DNA of 64,000 nt from Catalimonadaceae bacterium JC749 (GCA_021730635.1 JAJNNC010000006.1:423364-487363); one strand, 5' to 3'. Shown: positions 8,463-18,502, counted from the first letter of the stretch. Notes: generated by a model not told the origin, from the letters alone. A program made the numbers and translations.

Positions 8463-9385
8463 TATTCAACAAGCATTCGAACAAAGTCAGCCAAGGCAAC
8501 ATGGCCCACTTCAGCTTGAAGGTGAGGGGGCAACTTTCTCAACAGCCACCGTACCTCCCAGGAGAGGGAAGCACCCGGTTGCAGCGTTTCATAAGCGCCC
8601 TGCTGCTCTATTTCCACATAGGTCTTGTCTGCATTTGTATAAATTTCTACCTCCGCCTCAGAGGGTGCTGCACGGTTAGCGGGAAAATCCGGAAACTTTT
8701 TAATGAAAATCACCCGATCATTGACCTGGGCGACCCAACCTTCCGCTCCATCTGAAAAGAATTTGTGGTGCCGGGCCGGAATCTTGTCTACCTGATGGGC
8801 AAACCAGGTAATCCCATGCTGGTCTTCTGCCAGCGTGGCCAGGTTGCCCCAGCGTTCGCCGGTACCTCTAGGGAAGAAGGCCAGCCCTCCGGGATGCACC
8901 CGGGTGACTTCCCAGGGTGCCACCTGCCGCACCTGATCCGACGCATTGGTAATGGTATAGACGATTGTAAAAGAAGTATCAGCAGGGTTTCCTGAAATTT
9001 CTTTCGTGAAAACGTAACCGGATTTAGGGTCTTTCTGGCTGACCAGCTTGAGGACCTTGTTTTGTACAGAAACCGTATAGGGCTGATGGTCTAAGGCTGG
9101 TGAAACAGCACCCCCCCAGGCTTTTTGCGGACTTGGCCATAGGGTAGAACCCCAGTAATCCGCATGAACCGCCTGACCGGTGAGAAAGTTTTTTCCCTCC
9201 AACGTAAGGGAAGTGATCCTCCCCCCGACGGCAGGATCGATCTCCAATACCTGTTGATGAAAACTGATACGATACTTCCCTTCCAGATTTTCAGGCATCG
9301 CTCGCTGGTGGCTTTTTTGCGCCAGGCAGGTAACCACCAGGAATAAGCAACACCCAAATGGAAGGACAGATAATTTAATCATCAT
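8462..9385 (-). CDS. DUF4380 domain protein, secreted, aldose-epimerase-like fold
   Basis: A 307-residue protein with a cleavable signal peptide (cut after about residue 22, VVTCLAQ). The rest matches DUF4380: EIDPAVGGRITSLTLEGKNFL, then LWPSPQKAWGG and a beta-rich body. The VGGRI segment resembles galactose-mutarotase-like domains, which bind sugars. A periplasmic role in sugar binding or anomer conversion for the quinoprotein encoded next to it is plausible but unproven. The stop codon overlaps the start of the quinoprotein gene. The upstream galactonate dehydratase gene ends 36 bp away, so all belong to one operon. Confidence 0.78.
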   Translation of the reverse strand: MMIKLSVLPFGCCLFLVVTCLAQKSHQRAMPENLEGKYRISFHQQVLEIDPAVGGRITSLTLEGKNFLTGQAVHADYWGSTLWPSPQKAWGGAVSPALDHQPYTVSVQNKVLKLVSQKDPKSGYVFTKEISGNPADTSFTIVYTITNASDQVRQVAPWEVTRVHPGGLAFFPRGTGERWGNLATLAEDQHGITWFAHQVDKIPARHHKFFSDGAEGWVAQVNDRVIFIKKFPDFPANRAAPSEAEVEIYTNADKTYVEIEQQGAYETLQPGASLSWEVRWLLRKLPPHLQAEVGHVALADFVRMLVE

Positions 9386-9421
9386 AAGCCTTACTTTTGA
9401 TACACCCGTAGCATCATCTCC

Positions 9422-10669
9422 TCACCAATCTACCACTGAACCATCTCTGGGATCATAGCTCTCCGGATTTTTCCAGTCATGCCCTATCTTGTCGGCCATC
9501 AAGTCGTCATCCAGCTCTATGCCCAGTCCCGGCTTGGTAGGCAACAGCACCGTCCCATCTTTTTCCAACGTAAAAGGTTGCTTCAGATACCCTTCCCCCA
9601 GAGAGACCTGTTCCTGCACCAGAAAATTAGGAATACTGGCTGCCAGTTGCAAGCCTACAGCCAGCGAGATGGGCCCCATCGGATTATGCGGTGCAATGGG
9701 AGCATAATAGGCTTCTGCCATACCAGCAATGATACGTCCTTCGGTAAGGCCTCCGGCATGACAAAGATCAGGTTGTAAGATAGCAGCCGCTCCCTTTTCA
9801 AGAATTTCACGGAAACCCCATTTCGTAAAAATCCTTTCGCCGGTGGCGATGGGCAAATGCGTACTACGAGCTATATCTACCAGCACGTCTACGTTCTGTG
9901 CCTGACAAGGCTCCTCGACAAACATCGGTTGATAGGGTTCTAGGGCTTTGATGAGTACCTTGGCTGTCTGGGGAGAAATGGCGCCATGAAAATCAATGCC
10001 AATATCCATCTCACTGCCTCCCGCTTCTCTCAAAGCGGCAAAATTATCCTCGGCATATTGAATAAATTTCGGGTTTTCCACAGCCCGGGCAGGATTTTCT
10101 TTGGCGACCCCTGTTTTTATCACTGTATAGCCTTCACTGATTCGTTTCTTCATATCTTCCGGCGTGCTGGCCCTGCCATAAATACGCACCCTGTCGCGGG
10201 TAGGTCCACCGAACAACTCGTAGACCGGAATATTGAGCAATTTCCCTTTGATATCCCATAGGGCATGATCAATCCCACTCAGGGCGCTGGTGAGGATGGG
10301 GCCACCCCGATAGAACGCATGGCGGTAGATGGCCTGCCAATGATGCACCACCTGCCTGGGGTCTTTCCCGATCAGGTAAGGTTCTATTTCTTTGATGGCT
10401 GTTTGGATGGTGAGCGCCCTACCTTCCAGCAGGGGTTCTCCCAAACCGACCACCCCTGCATCGGTGTGTATTTTGAGGAATATCCAGCGGGGTTTCACCA
10501 GAAACGTTTCCAGTCTGGTAATTCTTACCTTTTCTTGGTCTTGCCATCGCCCGGGTGTAGAGGCATAAGAAGAGGAAGGCAAGGCCATCATACCCACCCC
10601 GGCTACGCCCAACACCGACTGAATGGCAGCCCGCCGCGACATACCGGATTTTTTCTTTCCATATTTCAT
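9422..10669 (-). CDS. dgoD: D-galactonate dehydratase-like enolase-superfamily enzyme with Tat signal
   Basis: A 415-residue enzyme predicted to dehydrate D-galactonate to 2-keto-3-deoxygalactonate. After an N-terminal twin-arginine signal (SRRAAIQSVLG, residues 11-21, then a hydrophobic stretch ending ASTPG), the body aligns closely with E. coli DgoD. The metal ligands are Asp226, Glu252 and Glu278, and the acid/base pair is His228 and His328; each equals the E. coli position plus 43. QPDLCHAGGLTE and IAPHNPMGPISLA are family signatures. Cytosolic DgoD has no signal peptide, so periplasmic placement is unusual. It sits between a second dehydratase-like gene and the DUF4380-quinoprotein pair. 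Substrate assignment is strong by motif but untested. Confidence 0.88.
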   Translation of the reverse strand: MKYGKKKSGMSRRAAIQSVLGVAGVGMMALPSSSYASTPGRWQDQEKVRITRLETFLVKPRWIFLKIHTDAGVVGLGEPLLEGRALTIQTAIKEIEPYLIGKDPRQVVHHWQAIYRHAFYRGGPILTSALSGIDHALWDIKGKLLNIPVYELFGGPTRDRVRIYGRASTPEDMKKRISEGYTVIKTGVAKENPARAVENPKFIQYAEDNFAALREAGGSEMDIGIDFHGAISPQTAKVLIKALEPYQPMFVEEPCQAQNVDVLVDIARSTHLPIATGERIFTKWGFREILEKGAAAILQPDLCHAGGLTEGRIIAGMAEAYYAPIAPHNPMGPISLAVGLQLAASIPNFLVQEQVSLGEGYLKQPFTLEKDGTVLLPTKPGLGIELDDDLMADKIGHDWKNPESYDPRDGSVVDW

Positions 10670-10833
10670 GATAGAATAGTTTTTAGGTTAAAGATCTTAG
10701 TGTAAAATGAACTTGTCTGGACAGAGGCATGAACCAGCCTCCCGCATGAATGCTTCATAGCGGTAGGCGTACAAGTACTCCTGTTAGGCTAGTTCCTGAC
10801 AATTTGCCTCAAAAGGCTACAATCACTCCGGGC

Positions 10834-12177
10834 TTATGGTCTGATGATAGTGCCATCGTCTTTTCTGACCGTCCAGCTGGATTTGGTGGTCATCGGATAT
10901 TTGGCTGCCAGTTTTTCATCGATTTCCACGCCAAATCCTGGTGCTTCATTCACAGACATATAGCCGTTGTTCATGGTCGGCGCGCCGGGAAACACTTCTT
11001 TTACCTCGTCCGGGAAAAGAGCCGCTTCCTGTATCCCAAAATTCCAGAGCGCCAGATCCATGTGAGCCTGGGCGGCATGCCCTACCGGTGACACATCGCC
11101 GGGACCATGCCAGGCTGTGGCGATCCCAAAAAATTCACCCAGGCGGGCCACCTTCATGGCAGGTGTGAGCCCTCCAATCTGAGAAACGTGAATTCTGATA
11201 AAGTCAAACCAATGGTTGACCATGGGCAACTTAAACTCATTGATATTGTTGAACAGCTCTCCCATGGCAATGGGCACAGCGGTACTAGCTCTCAGCTCTT
11301 TAAACCACTCCATATTCTCCGGGGAGAAAGGATCTTCAATAAAGAAAGGATGGTATTCTTCCAGATTCTTGATCATGTTAATGGCATCGATGGGAGCTAC
11401 CCGCTCATGGATATCATGCAAGAGTTCTACCTCCTCGCCGCAAGCTTTGCGCACCGCTTCAAACATTTTCGGCACGGATTTCAGATAAGTACCCTGACTC
11501 ATATAGCCGTCTGTTTCCTGGGCAAAGCCTGCCTTCTTAAAGTCAGGCGTACCGGAGATGCCAGCGCCCCCATAGCCTCCCTGCTGTATCCGGATATACT
11601 TATACCCCCGGTCCATGAAGCTTTGCACATCGGTGGCCACCTCCTCCGGCGTTTTGCCGTTGGCGTGACCATAGCAGGGAATAGCAAACCGCACTTTACC
11701 CCCCAGCAGTTGATACACCGGCATCCCTGCTCTTTTCCCTTTGATATCCCACAGGGCCTGGTCTAAGCCGCTTAGAGCATTATTCAGCACGGGGCCGTTT
11801 CGCCAGTAGGAACTGACATAGGCCGACTGCCACATATCTTCTATGTTATCCACATCTTTGCCGGCACAAAACTCATTCAGATATTCAACGGCAGGTAATA
11901 CGGCAAAAGCCCTTTGCGTGAAGGTAGCACAACCCAATCCATACAAGCCAGGTTCGGTAGTTTCCACTTTCACAACGATTAAATTAGAGCCACCGGGACG
12001 GGTCCCAATGGCTTTTACACTTTTGATTTTAATAGGAGCCATCCCTTTGGCATAAGCAGGTTTCTCCTGGGCTACTGCGCTGGAAACACCTCCGAACAAG
12101 CCCAGCATTCCTGCCGAGCCAAGTCCCAGCATTTTCATTGAATCACGTCGATTCCATTTTTTTTGATTTTCTGTCAT
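10834..12177 (-). CDS. RspA/mannonate dehydratase-like enolase-superfamily protein with Tat signal
   Basis: A 447-residue enolase-superfamily member. A twin-arginine signal (NRRDSMKMLGLG, residues 9-20) precedes a mature domain starting near PIKIKSVKAIGTRPGG. Metal ligands are visible as Asp255, Glu281 and Glu307, with DIHER at 255-259 and WHGPGDVSPVGHAA at 356-369. The last motif and CYGHANGKT are typical of the mannonate dehydratase/RspA group, which acts on acid sugars such as D-mannonate or D-gluconate, often slowly. It lies 54 bp downstream of susD and is followed by the dgoD-like gene. Periplasmic export fits a stepwise sugar-acid route outside the cytosol. The substrate is not determined. 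Confidence 0.85.
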   Translation of the reverse strand: MTENQKKWNRRDSMKMLGLGSAGMLGLFGGVSSAVAQEKPAYAKGMAPIKIKSVKAIGTRPGGSNLIVVKVETTEPGLYGLGCATFTQRAFAVLPAVEYLNEFCAGKDVDNIEDMWQSAYVSSYWRNGPVLNNALSGLDQALWDIKGKRAGMPVYQLLGGKVRFAIPCYGHANGKTPEEVATDVQSFMDRGYKYIRIQQGGYGGAGISGTPDFKKAGFAQETDGYMSQGTYLKSVPKMFEAVRKACGEEVELLHDIHERVAPIDAINMIKNLEEYHPFFIEDPFSPENMEWFKELRASTAVPIAMGELFNNINEFKLPMVNHWFDFIRIHVSQIGGLTPAMKVARLGEFFGIATAWHGPGDVSPVGHAAQAHMDLALWNFGIQEAALFPDEVKEVFPGAPTMNNGYMSVNEAPGFGVEIDEKLAAKYPMTTKSSWTVRKDDGTIIRP

Positions 12178-12231
12178 TGTGCGATCTGTTACTAAAGATT
12201 TAAAGTTAGACTGTATTGGGGAAGATAATCA

Positions 12232-13776
12232 TTACAGCGCAACATCCCACCAGATACGGGTATCCAAATTATCAGGTCCCTGCCGGGAAATCGCATCCGT
12301 TACATTCTGCTGATTGGTAATGATTTCGCTATCAGGATAAGGCATCCGCCGGATGAACTCTTCCTCTATTTCCGAACCTGGGTAAGGGTTGGGCTCCAGA
12401 TCAGGATAGCCGCTTCGGCGGAAGTTGGCCCACAATTCAGAACCGTTGAGGAAAGAAGCGACCCAATACTGAGTATTGATCTGCTCGAAGGCCGTAGCCA
12501 TCTCCAGCGGATGAGCATCCAGATAGGCCTGTATGTCACTTTCCGCAATGACAGCACTTGGGTCATAGAGGGCCATTTGCTCCATATTGGCTCTGATCCC
12601 GCTTTCAAACAGTTCAGCGGCATCACCGGTCACCCACCCTCGAACGGCGGCTTCCGCTAATAGTAACTGCGTTTGGGCATAGGTGACATGAAATTCAGGG
12701 GCATCCACCTTTAGCACGGTGTAGATATTCCCCTGAGAGAAATCCCAAAGACTGGCGACGCCATTCTCCTCAAGTACCGTATTGATAGACACGTCGTCGT
12801 AGCCCATCGGCATGCCTATCTGATCCGCAGGATCGGTAGAGGCCCTGTCTAAAGTTTGCTCCGGCCCTCCTGCAGCCCCTACATACCGGATGGCAATAGA
12901 AGCAAGGCGAGGATCATTGTTTTCCTTCAGGTAGTTGACAAAGGGCGCTGCCAGATAGTAATTGGTTTTTTCACGGGCCGAGAGATGCTGCCCTAAGTAA
13001 TTGTTGTAGAGCGCTGTGTGCCTTGTCATGGCGTTGTCTGCGTTGGACTCTATCAGCCCACCGCTTACGGCTTTGGTCACATAGGTTTGTGCCGTAGCCG
13101 GATCTACTTTGGTCAGACGCATGGCGGCTCTGAGTAATAAAGAATAGCCTAAACGCTTCCAGTTCACCACACTGCCACCATAGAGAATATCACTGGTCTC
13201 GATGGGTTTGGATTCGTCCAGGGCCGCTGAGGCTTCATCTAATTCTTTCAGGATATCCGTATAGATAGCCTGCTGCGGATCATAGGTAGCCTGTGTGATA
13301 TCTTCCAGATAGCCTTTTCCCGCTTCAAAATAAGGAATATCACCATAGGTATCTGTCAGAATCATAAAAGAATACGCTTTCCATATTCTGGCCATATTGT
13401 GCAGATTGGAGCGCTCCGCATCATCCTGTGTTTTATACACCACATCTACGACCTGTTTCACCACATTCTGATAAAAATTCTGCCATACCCGGGGCGTATT
13501 GGCTGTATTGGTCTGATTGTAATTGGCCCCGGCCAGAGAACTTCCATAAGGGGTAATGATTTGCTGAACAATACCAAAGTTGTAGGACAGCATCTGCAAT
13601 GTACCAAACCCGTCACGATAGGTGGCATCCAGAATACCTTTGTTCATCACAATGACGGGGTCCAGGGTAGTAGGATTGACTTTATCTGTGTTGAGATCAT
13701 CAAATCCTTCCTCACAACTTGACAGCAGCATCACGATGGTGAGCAAACTGCTAATATATACTTTCAAATTCTTCAT
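12232..13776 (-). CDS. SusD/RagB-like outer-membrane nutrient-binding lipoprotein (SusD-like 2 type)
   Basis: A 514-residue lipoprotein (LLTIVMLLSSCEEGFDDLNTD, lipobox Cys about residue 21). The sequence, with NVVKQVVDVVYKTQ, ARIWKAYSFMILTDTYGDIPYFEAGKG and WKRLGYSLLLRAAMRLTKVDP, is that of the SusD-like 2 branch whose helical TPR core caps a SusC transporter. The C-terminal part holds FRRSGYPDLEPNPYPGSE, a common SusD ending. It is encoded 48 bp after the paired SusC and should bind the oligosaccharide or sugar acid at the surface. The ligand is unknown. Confidence 0.92.
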   Translation of the reverse strand: MKNLKVYISSLLTIVMLLSSCEEGFDDLNTDKVNPTTLDPVIVMNKGILDATYRDGFGTLQMLSYNFGIVQQIITPYGSSLAGANYNQTNTANTPRVWQNFYQNVVKQVVDVVYKTQDDAERSNLHNMARIWKAYSFMILTDTYGDIPYFEAGKGYLEDITQATYDPQQAIYTDILKELDEASAALDESKPIETSDILYGGSVVNWKRLGYSLLLRAAMRLTKVDPATAQTYVTKAVSGGLIESNADNAMTRHTALYNNYLGQHLSAREKTNYYLAAPFVNYLKENNDPRLASIAIRYVGAAGGPEQTLDRASTDPADQIGMPMGYDDVSINTVLEENGVASLWDFSQGNIYTVLKVDAPEFHVTYAQTQLLLAEAAVRGWVTGDAAELFESGIRANMEQMALYDPSAVIAESDIQAYLDAHPLEMATAFEQINTQYWVASFLNGSELWANFRRSGYPDLEPNPYPGSEIEEEFIRRMPYPDSEIITNQQNVTDAISRQGPDNLDTRIWWDVAL

Positions 13777-13824
13777 AATTGCAATATTGTTGGTTGTTGA
13801 AACATCATCCTTACACCTGTGTGG

Positions 13825-16800
13825 TTAGAACTTGATGTTAAGGTTAAATCCTATACTTCTGGTAGGCGGTAAGCTGGGCCAGAAGTCCAGTCCCATCGCA
13901 TTGTCAGAAGAGTTGTTTACCATTTCCGGATCCATATTTTCTGTCCACTTTTTCAGCACCAGCACATTGTTAGATACCGCATCGAACCGCAATCCTCTGA
14001 TAAAGAAGTTGGCCGGCAGATGCTTGGTAAAATCATAACCCAGTGTCACCTGACGCAGCTTCCAGAAGCCAGCGTTGAAAGCGAAATCTTCGTAGATTCC
14101 CAGCACGTTGGGGGTTTCGTAGAAAGGCTGCAGATCGGATCGGGTCGTGTTGACTTCTCCGTTCGGATTGACGCCATCTCCGATCACATATCCTTCTGCA
14201 CGCCCTACCAAAGTTCTTTTGTGCAGACCGTGACGCAGATAGTTCATGTTTGAACCGGCAATCATTTTGTGTCCTAACTTAAAGTCAATGAGAGTAGACA
14301 AGCGAATACCCCTGTAGGTAAAGGTATTGGTAATACCCCCAAAATATTTAGGGAGAGCACTGCCCACATTGATGGGGATGGGTTCACGCATCGGTCGGCC
14401 ACTGTTGGCATCAAACACTTTTCTGCCCTGATCATCCCGGAGATAACCAAAAACAAACAATTGTCCGATGGGCTTGCCTACCACCTGACGCAGTGTGCTA
14501 CCGCCACCACCACCTACCGTGATCATCGTATCTGCCGGCGTAGCACCTAATTTCAACACTTCAGAAGTGTTGTAAGAAGCATTCAGGCTCAGATCCCACC
14601 GGAAGGCAGTTGTATTCACTGGTGAAAGGGTCAACAGCATTTCGAGGCCTCTGTTCATACTACGGCCCACGTTGATCAATTTGCTGGTATAGCCAGAAAC
14701 ATCGGGTACCTGCGCGGCCAGAATCTGGTCTTCCGTAATTTTACGATAATAAGCCAGGTCAAATCCGATGGCGTCGTTGAAGAGTTTTAATTCCAGACCC
14801 ACTTCCGCTTCTGACACCCTTAAAGGTCTCAGGTTGCTGTTGGGAATGGTACTGGTATAGATCCCGCCAATAGGAACCGGCTGTCCGGAAGGTGTGGGGA
14901 AGAGGTTGTTTTCCACGCTGTAATATAAAGCATTAGAATAGGGAGCCACGTTGTCGTCCCCTACCTCAGCATAGGCTGCCCTGAACTTTCCGAAGTTTAA
15001 CCACTCAGGCAGGTTGGCAAAAGCCTGAGAAAACACAAAACTACCCGTTACCGAAGGGTAAAGAATACTTCTGCTGCCCGGAGCCAGGGTAGAAAACCAG
15101 TCGTTACGAGCGGTGACATTGAGGAAAGCATACTCTTTATAGGATAATTCAGCGGCGCCATACAGGGAGTTCACCTTTCTTTCTGACAAACTGTAGAGTG
15201 GATTCTTTTCCCGTCCGTTCATCACTGTATACAGGCCGGGTTGAATAAAATCCTTCACCGTGACGCTGTTATAATCCATGCGCACATAGCGCTGGTTACC
15301 TCCTAAAGTCACATCTAAAGCAAAATTTCCACCTATATTTCGATTAGCGCCCAGCAGGAAGTCATAGTTAGCTTCTCTGAACTGCCGCACATCCTGGGTA
15401 TAGGAACCATTCACAAAACCCTGCGGTGCCCTGGGAATAGGCGCATAGCCATTTGGTATATTATAATCCTGATTCCGCACATAAAAGTCCTGCGCGATAC
15501 GGCCCTGCAGATACAACCAATCGGTGAATTGATATCTCAAAGCGAGGTTTCCAAAGACCCTGTCCCTTTTGATATTTTCGAAATGATAGTTCATAGAATA
15601 GTAGGGATTGTTGCGCACCAGGAACCTGGAGAACACAAATTCATCCCCGTTGGGAAGGGTCTGGTTCTGCTCCAATGCCTCAAGCGGCATAGAGTTAGCC
15701 AGCGTGGCTATGACTGTGGGAACGGCAAAATCCTGGGTGTTGATCTGAGGCGGATTCTCGTTATCTTCATTGGAGTAGTTGATATTACCCTGAGCAATCA
15801 GCTTTTTGGAGATGTTCTGGTTGAACCCCAGGTTGATTGTCTGCCTGTTAAACTTGGCATTCGGCATGATCCCTTTGTTATCTGTGTTGGCCAGGGAGAG
15901 GCTAAAGCTGCCATTGTCACCTCCATTAGACACTGTCACGGTATTGGTCCAGTTGGTACCGATGTCATAGAATTTCCGAAAGCGGTCGTATACAGGTTCA
16001 TAAGGCCATTCTTCCCCGTCAAATAAAATCTGGGTCATGCCGGGTTCAAACTTTTCTCCAAAACTCCACACGCCGGAAGTCGGATAAGGCGATGTAGGGC
16101 GTACACCTCTTTCCCCCTGACCGTACTCATACTGAAAATCGGTGAAATCCAAAGGTGTTTCTGTCGTAAAGTTGGTATTATATTCTATCCCCAGCCCGGC
16201 ACCTCTGCTGCCACTTTTCAAGGTAATCATGACTACTCCATCCTTTGCTCTGGAGCCGTACAAGGCAGCTGCGGTGGCTCCTTTCAGCACGGTCATAGAT
16301 TCTATATCATCCGGATTGATACTAAGCAGACCATCTCCCCCATCCGAACTGTTCTGTGCCCGGTTGCCAAAGTTGCCACCCAAGGCATAATTGGAATTAT
16401 CTACCGGCACACCATTGATCACAATCAAAGGACTGTTCTGACCACTGAAAGAAGATTGCCCCCGAATCCGGATTTTGCTGGTACCGGCAGGTCCGGTGGA
16501 CAGGGTAGCAATGTTTACCCCGGCCATTTTTCCCTGCAGAGAGCTCATCACGTTGGGGGTACGGTTGACAGAGATATCCTCTCCATTTACGGTGGCTACT
16601 GCATATCCCAGGCTTTTGGATTCTCTTTTAATACCGAGTGCCGTCACCACCACTTCTTCCAGTGCCTGATCGTCAAAAGCCATGGTCACATTAACTTCTG
16701 ATCGTCCGTTGATTGCAACGGTTTGGGTGACATAGCCAATATAGGAGAAAGTTAAGGAAGCATCATCCGGTGCTTCTATCCGATAGTTACCCTCAATATC

Positions 16801-16962
16801 AGTCACTGTACCTATGGTGGTACCGGTAACCAGGATATTGACCCCGGGCAAACCCGCTTGATCCGGGCCTGTTACTTTACCGGCAATGCTACTTTCCTGT
16901 GCAAAAGCAAAGCTCTGGCACCATAGCAACAGTAAAGTGAATAGTTTTACAGGTTTTTTCAT
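13825..16962 (-). CDS. SusC/RagA family TonB-dependent outer-membrane transporter
   Basis: A 1045-residue protein. Order of parts: signal peptide (to about residue 21, AFAQE), a carboxypeptidase-regulatory-like domain (about 25-105, SIAGKVTGPDQAGLPGVNI), a plug domain (about 115-250, IRIRGQSSFSGQNSPLIVINGVP and LYGSRAKDGVVMITLK), and a long beta-barrel ending in a phenylalanine (NIKF). No STN domain is present, so it is not a signalling transporter, unlike the second SusC of the island. It is the first gene of the SusCD-dehydratase-quinoprotein operon and takes up the substrate across the outer membrane with TonB energy. Confidence 0.95.
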   Translation of the reverse strand: MKKPVKLFTLLLLWCQSFAFAQESSIAGKVTGPDQAGLPGVNILVTGTTIGTVTDIEGNYRIEAPDDASLTFSYIGYVTQTVAINGRSEVNVTMAFDDQALEEVVVTALGIKRESKSLGYAVATVNGEDISVNRTPNVMSSLQGKMAGVNIATLSTGPAGTSKIRIRGQSSFSGQNSPLIVINGVPVDNSNYALGGNFGNRAQNSSDGGDGLLSINPDDIESMTVLKGATAAALYGSRAKDGVVMITLKSGSRGAGLGIEYNTNFTTETPLDFTDFQYEYGQGERGVRPTSPYPTSGVWSFGEKFEPGMTQILFDGEEWPYEPVYDRFRKFYDIGTNWTNTVTVSNGGDNGSFSLSLANTDNKGIMPNAKFNRQTINLGFNQNISKKLIAQGNINYSNEDNENPPQINTQDFAVPTVIATLANSMPLEALEQNQTLPNGDEFVFSRFLVRNNPYYSMNYHFENIKRDRVFGNLALRYQFTDWLYLQGRIAQDFYVRNQDYNIPNGYAPIPRAPQGFVNGSYTQDVRQFREANYDFLLGANRNIGGNFALDVTLGGNQRYVRMDYNSVTVKDFIQPGLYTVMNGREKNPLYSLSERKVNSLYGAAELSYKEYAFLNVTARNDWFSTLAPGSRSILYPSVTGSFVFSQAFANLPEWLNFGKFRAAYAEVGDDNVAPYSNALYYSVENNLFPTPSGQPVPIGGIYTSTIPNSNLRPLRVSEAEVGLELKLFNDAIGFDLAYYRKITEDQILAAQVPDVSGYTSKLINVGRSMNRGLEMLLTLSPVNTTAFRWDLSLNASYNTSEVLKLGATPADTMITVGGGGGSTLRQVVGKPIGQLFVFGYLRDDQGRKVFDANSGRPMREPIPINVGSALPKYFGGITNTFTYRGIRLSTLIDFKLGHKMIAGSNMNYLRHGLHKRTLVGRAEGYVIGDGVNPNGEVNTTRSDLQPFYETPNVLGIYEDFAFNAGFWKLRQVTLGYDFTKHLPANFFIRGLRFDAVSNNVLVLKKWTENMDPEMVNNSSDNAMGLDFWPSLPPTRSIGFNLNIKF

Positions 16963-17128
16963 AGTTATATTAGATTAGGTAAAAGGTTTAAACAGAATTT
17001 GACATGATGGCTATCCGACCAAAGCCCGGCTACCCGCTTAATAACAACTTCCTACTTCAGGCGTATGACCACAACCTTTTTAGAAACCTACTGGATAGGG
17101 TCATGCGAATGCGCTACGGGTGGCTTTC

Positions 17129-17143
17129 GGGTGCTACGCACCC
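17129..17143. terminator. Hairpin just after the third dehydratase gene
   Basis: GGGTGC-TAC-GCACCC forms a six-pair stem with a three-base loop, beginning 2 nt beyond the TGA of the minus-strand gene. There is no T-run, so it may be a weak or RNA-stabilising hairpin rather than an intrinsic terminator. Confidence 0.35.
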
Positions 17144-17145
17144 TT

Positions 17146-18444
17146 TCACCAGTTATGAATAGAGCCATCCGGACTCTTAAGAATCGGATGAGGAAACTTG
17201 GTATTTTCGGTTACCTCCATGACAAAAGTGGCTTTCTTGGGATCAAACACCACGCCCAGGCCGGGTGCCGGATTCAGGTGAAGCTTACCCTCTCTGAACA
17301 GGATATAGTCTTCGTTGAAATAGGCAGGACGCTCGGCTTCACCGCCTGCCAACTCCATCAGACAACGGGTCGGACTACTGGAGCCCAGCACATGGACCAG
17401 GGCTGCGGTAGACAATGGACCGGTAAAATGAGGGATCATGCCCACATAATGGGTTTCACAAATAGCCGCTATTTTTTTAAATTCAGAGAGGCCTCCCGTA
17501 TTGGGAAGGGTAAAGCGGGTATAATCAATCAGATGATCTTCTATCAGCTCATTGGTATCCCAGCGGTCACCGAATTGTTCCCCTACTGCAATGGGTACGT
17601 TTGTCATCTGACGGAGCGTGCGGTAGACGCCCGGATTTTCTGACCGGATGATATCTTCTACGAAATAAGGTTCGAGGTCTTCCAGGGCACTACAGATTTT
17701 GAGCGCCTCCGGCGTGTCAAAACGGGTATGCAGGTCTATAGCCCAGTGGCCGGCGCCTCCCACGGCCGCATCGATCTTCTTGCAATATTCTATGGTTTTC
17801 CTGGCGTTCTCATAAAAGTCAAAGCGTTCATCTCCGTTGCCGCCGGTAGGTCCGATCCGGTAGGCCCGGAATCCTGCTTTGATACAATCCTGGGCTCTGC
17901 CCTCTTCGGTGGTGGCTTTCGACGGACGGAATCCGGTAGCATAACACTCCACATAGTCACGGGTAGCCCCACCCAACAGTTCGTAGACGGGCACCCCCAG
18001 CGCTTTTCCTTTGATATCCCAGAGCGCCATCTCCAGTGCCCCCAGGGCATGCAGTTTTTCCCGGCCTGGCGGATAGAACATACCCCGGTATACATTCTGC
18101 CAGATGTGCTCTATGCGAAACGGATCTTCCCCGATCATCATCTGGGCGCACTGCTCTATCGTATCTTTGGCACCTCCTTCACCAACACCCACGATGCCTT
18201 CGTTGGTTTCTATGACTACTATGCCACGGGCCTGGTTAAAAAGCGGTTTATTATAATCCGGAGCGCTGTAATACCTGATTTTGGAAATTTTTAAATTGGA
18301 GACTTCTGCGGTGGAAGCCAATGCCTGTTGAGGTTTGTGGGTGAACCCGGCAGTATCGGAGACAGCGCTGCTGCGGATAAAAGGAAAACTACTGAGTGCG
18401 GCTGAGCCTAAGGCCGCTGTTTTAAGGAAACTTCTTCTTTGCAT
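17146..18444 (-). CDS. Enolase-superfamily sugar-acid dehydratase-like enzyme with Tat signal
   Basis: A 432-residue enzyme with a textbook Tat signal (RRSFLKTAALGSAAL, residues 3-17). The mature barrel has the mandelate racemase-type residues Asp237, His239, Glu263, Glu289 and His339; their spacing is identical to galactonate dehydratase (offset 54 from E. coli DgoD). The surrounding sequence (FVEDIIRSENP, IAVGEQFGDRW, MIPHFTGPLSTA) differs from the dgoD-like neighbour, so a different acid sugar is likely. It lies between susC and lacI, with two LacI-type operators directly upstream, so it heads or belongs to the LacI-controlled unit. The substrate is unknown. Confidence 0.86.
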   Translation of the reverse strand: MQRRSFLKTAALGSAALSSFPFIRSSAVSDTAGFTHKPQQALASTAEVSNLKISKIRYYSAPDYNKPLFNQARGIVVIETNEGIVGVGEGGAKDTIEQCAQMMIGEDPFRIEHIWQNVYRGMFYPPGREKLHALGALEMALWDIKGKALGVPVYELLGGATRDYVECYATGFRPSKATTEEGRAQDCIKAGFRAYRIGPTGGNGDERFDFYENARKTIEYCKKIDAAVGGAGHWAIDLHTRFDTPEALKICSALEDLEPYFVEDIIRSENPGVYRTLRQMTNVPIAVGEQFGDRWDTNELIEDHLIDYTRFTLPNTGGLSEFKKIAAICETHYVGMIPHFTGPLSTAALVHVLGSSSPTRCLMELAGGEAERPAYFNEDYILFREGKLHLNPAPGLGVVFDPKKATFVMEVTENTKFPHPILKSPDGSIHNW

Positions 18445-18487
18445 TACATCATAATCATTAGGTTGTTGGATGATATCTTATTTCCTA

Positions 18488-18502
18488 CTAAATCGATTAA
18501 GC
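18488..18502. promoter_or_regulatory. Putative LacI operator, proximal to the third dehydratase gene
   Basis: CTAAATCGATTAAGC has a CG centre and AATCGATT core and lies 44 nt upstream of the start at 18444. It matches the site at 18564 in 13 of its 15 bases. The position is right for repressing the dehydratase promoter. Confidence 0.6.
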
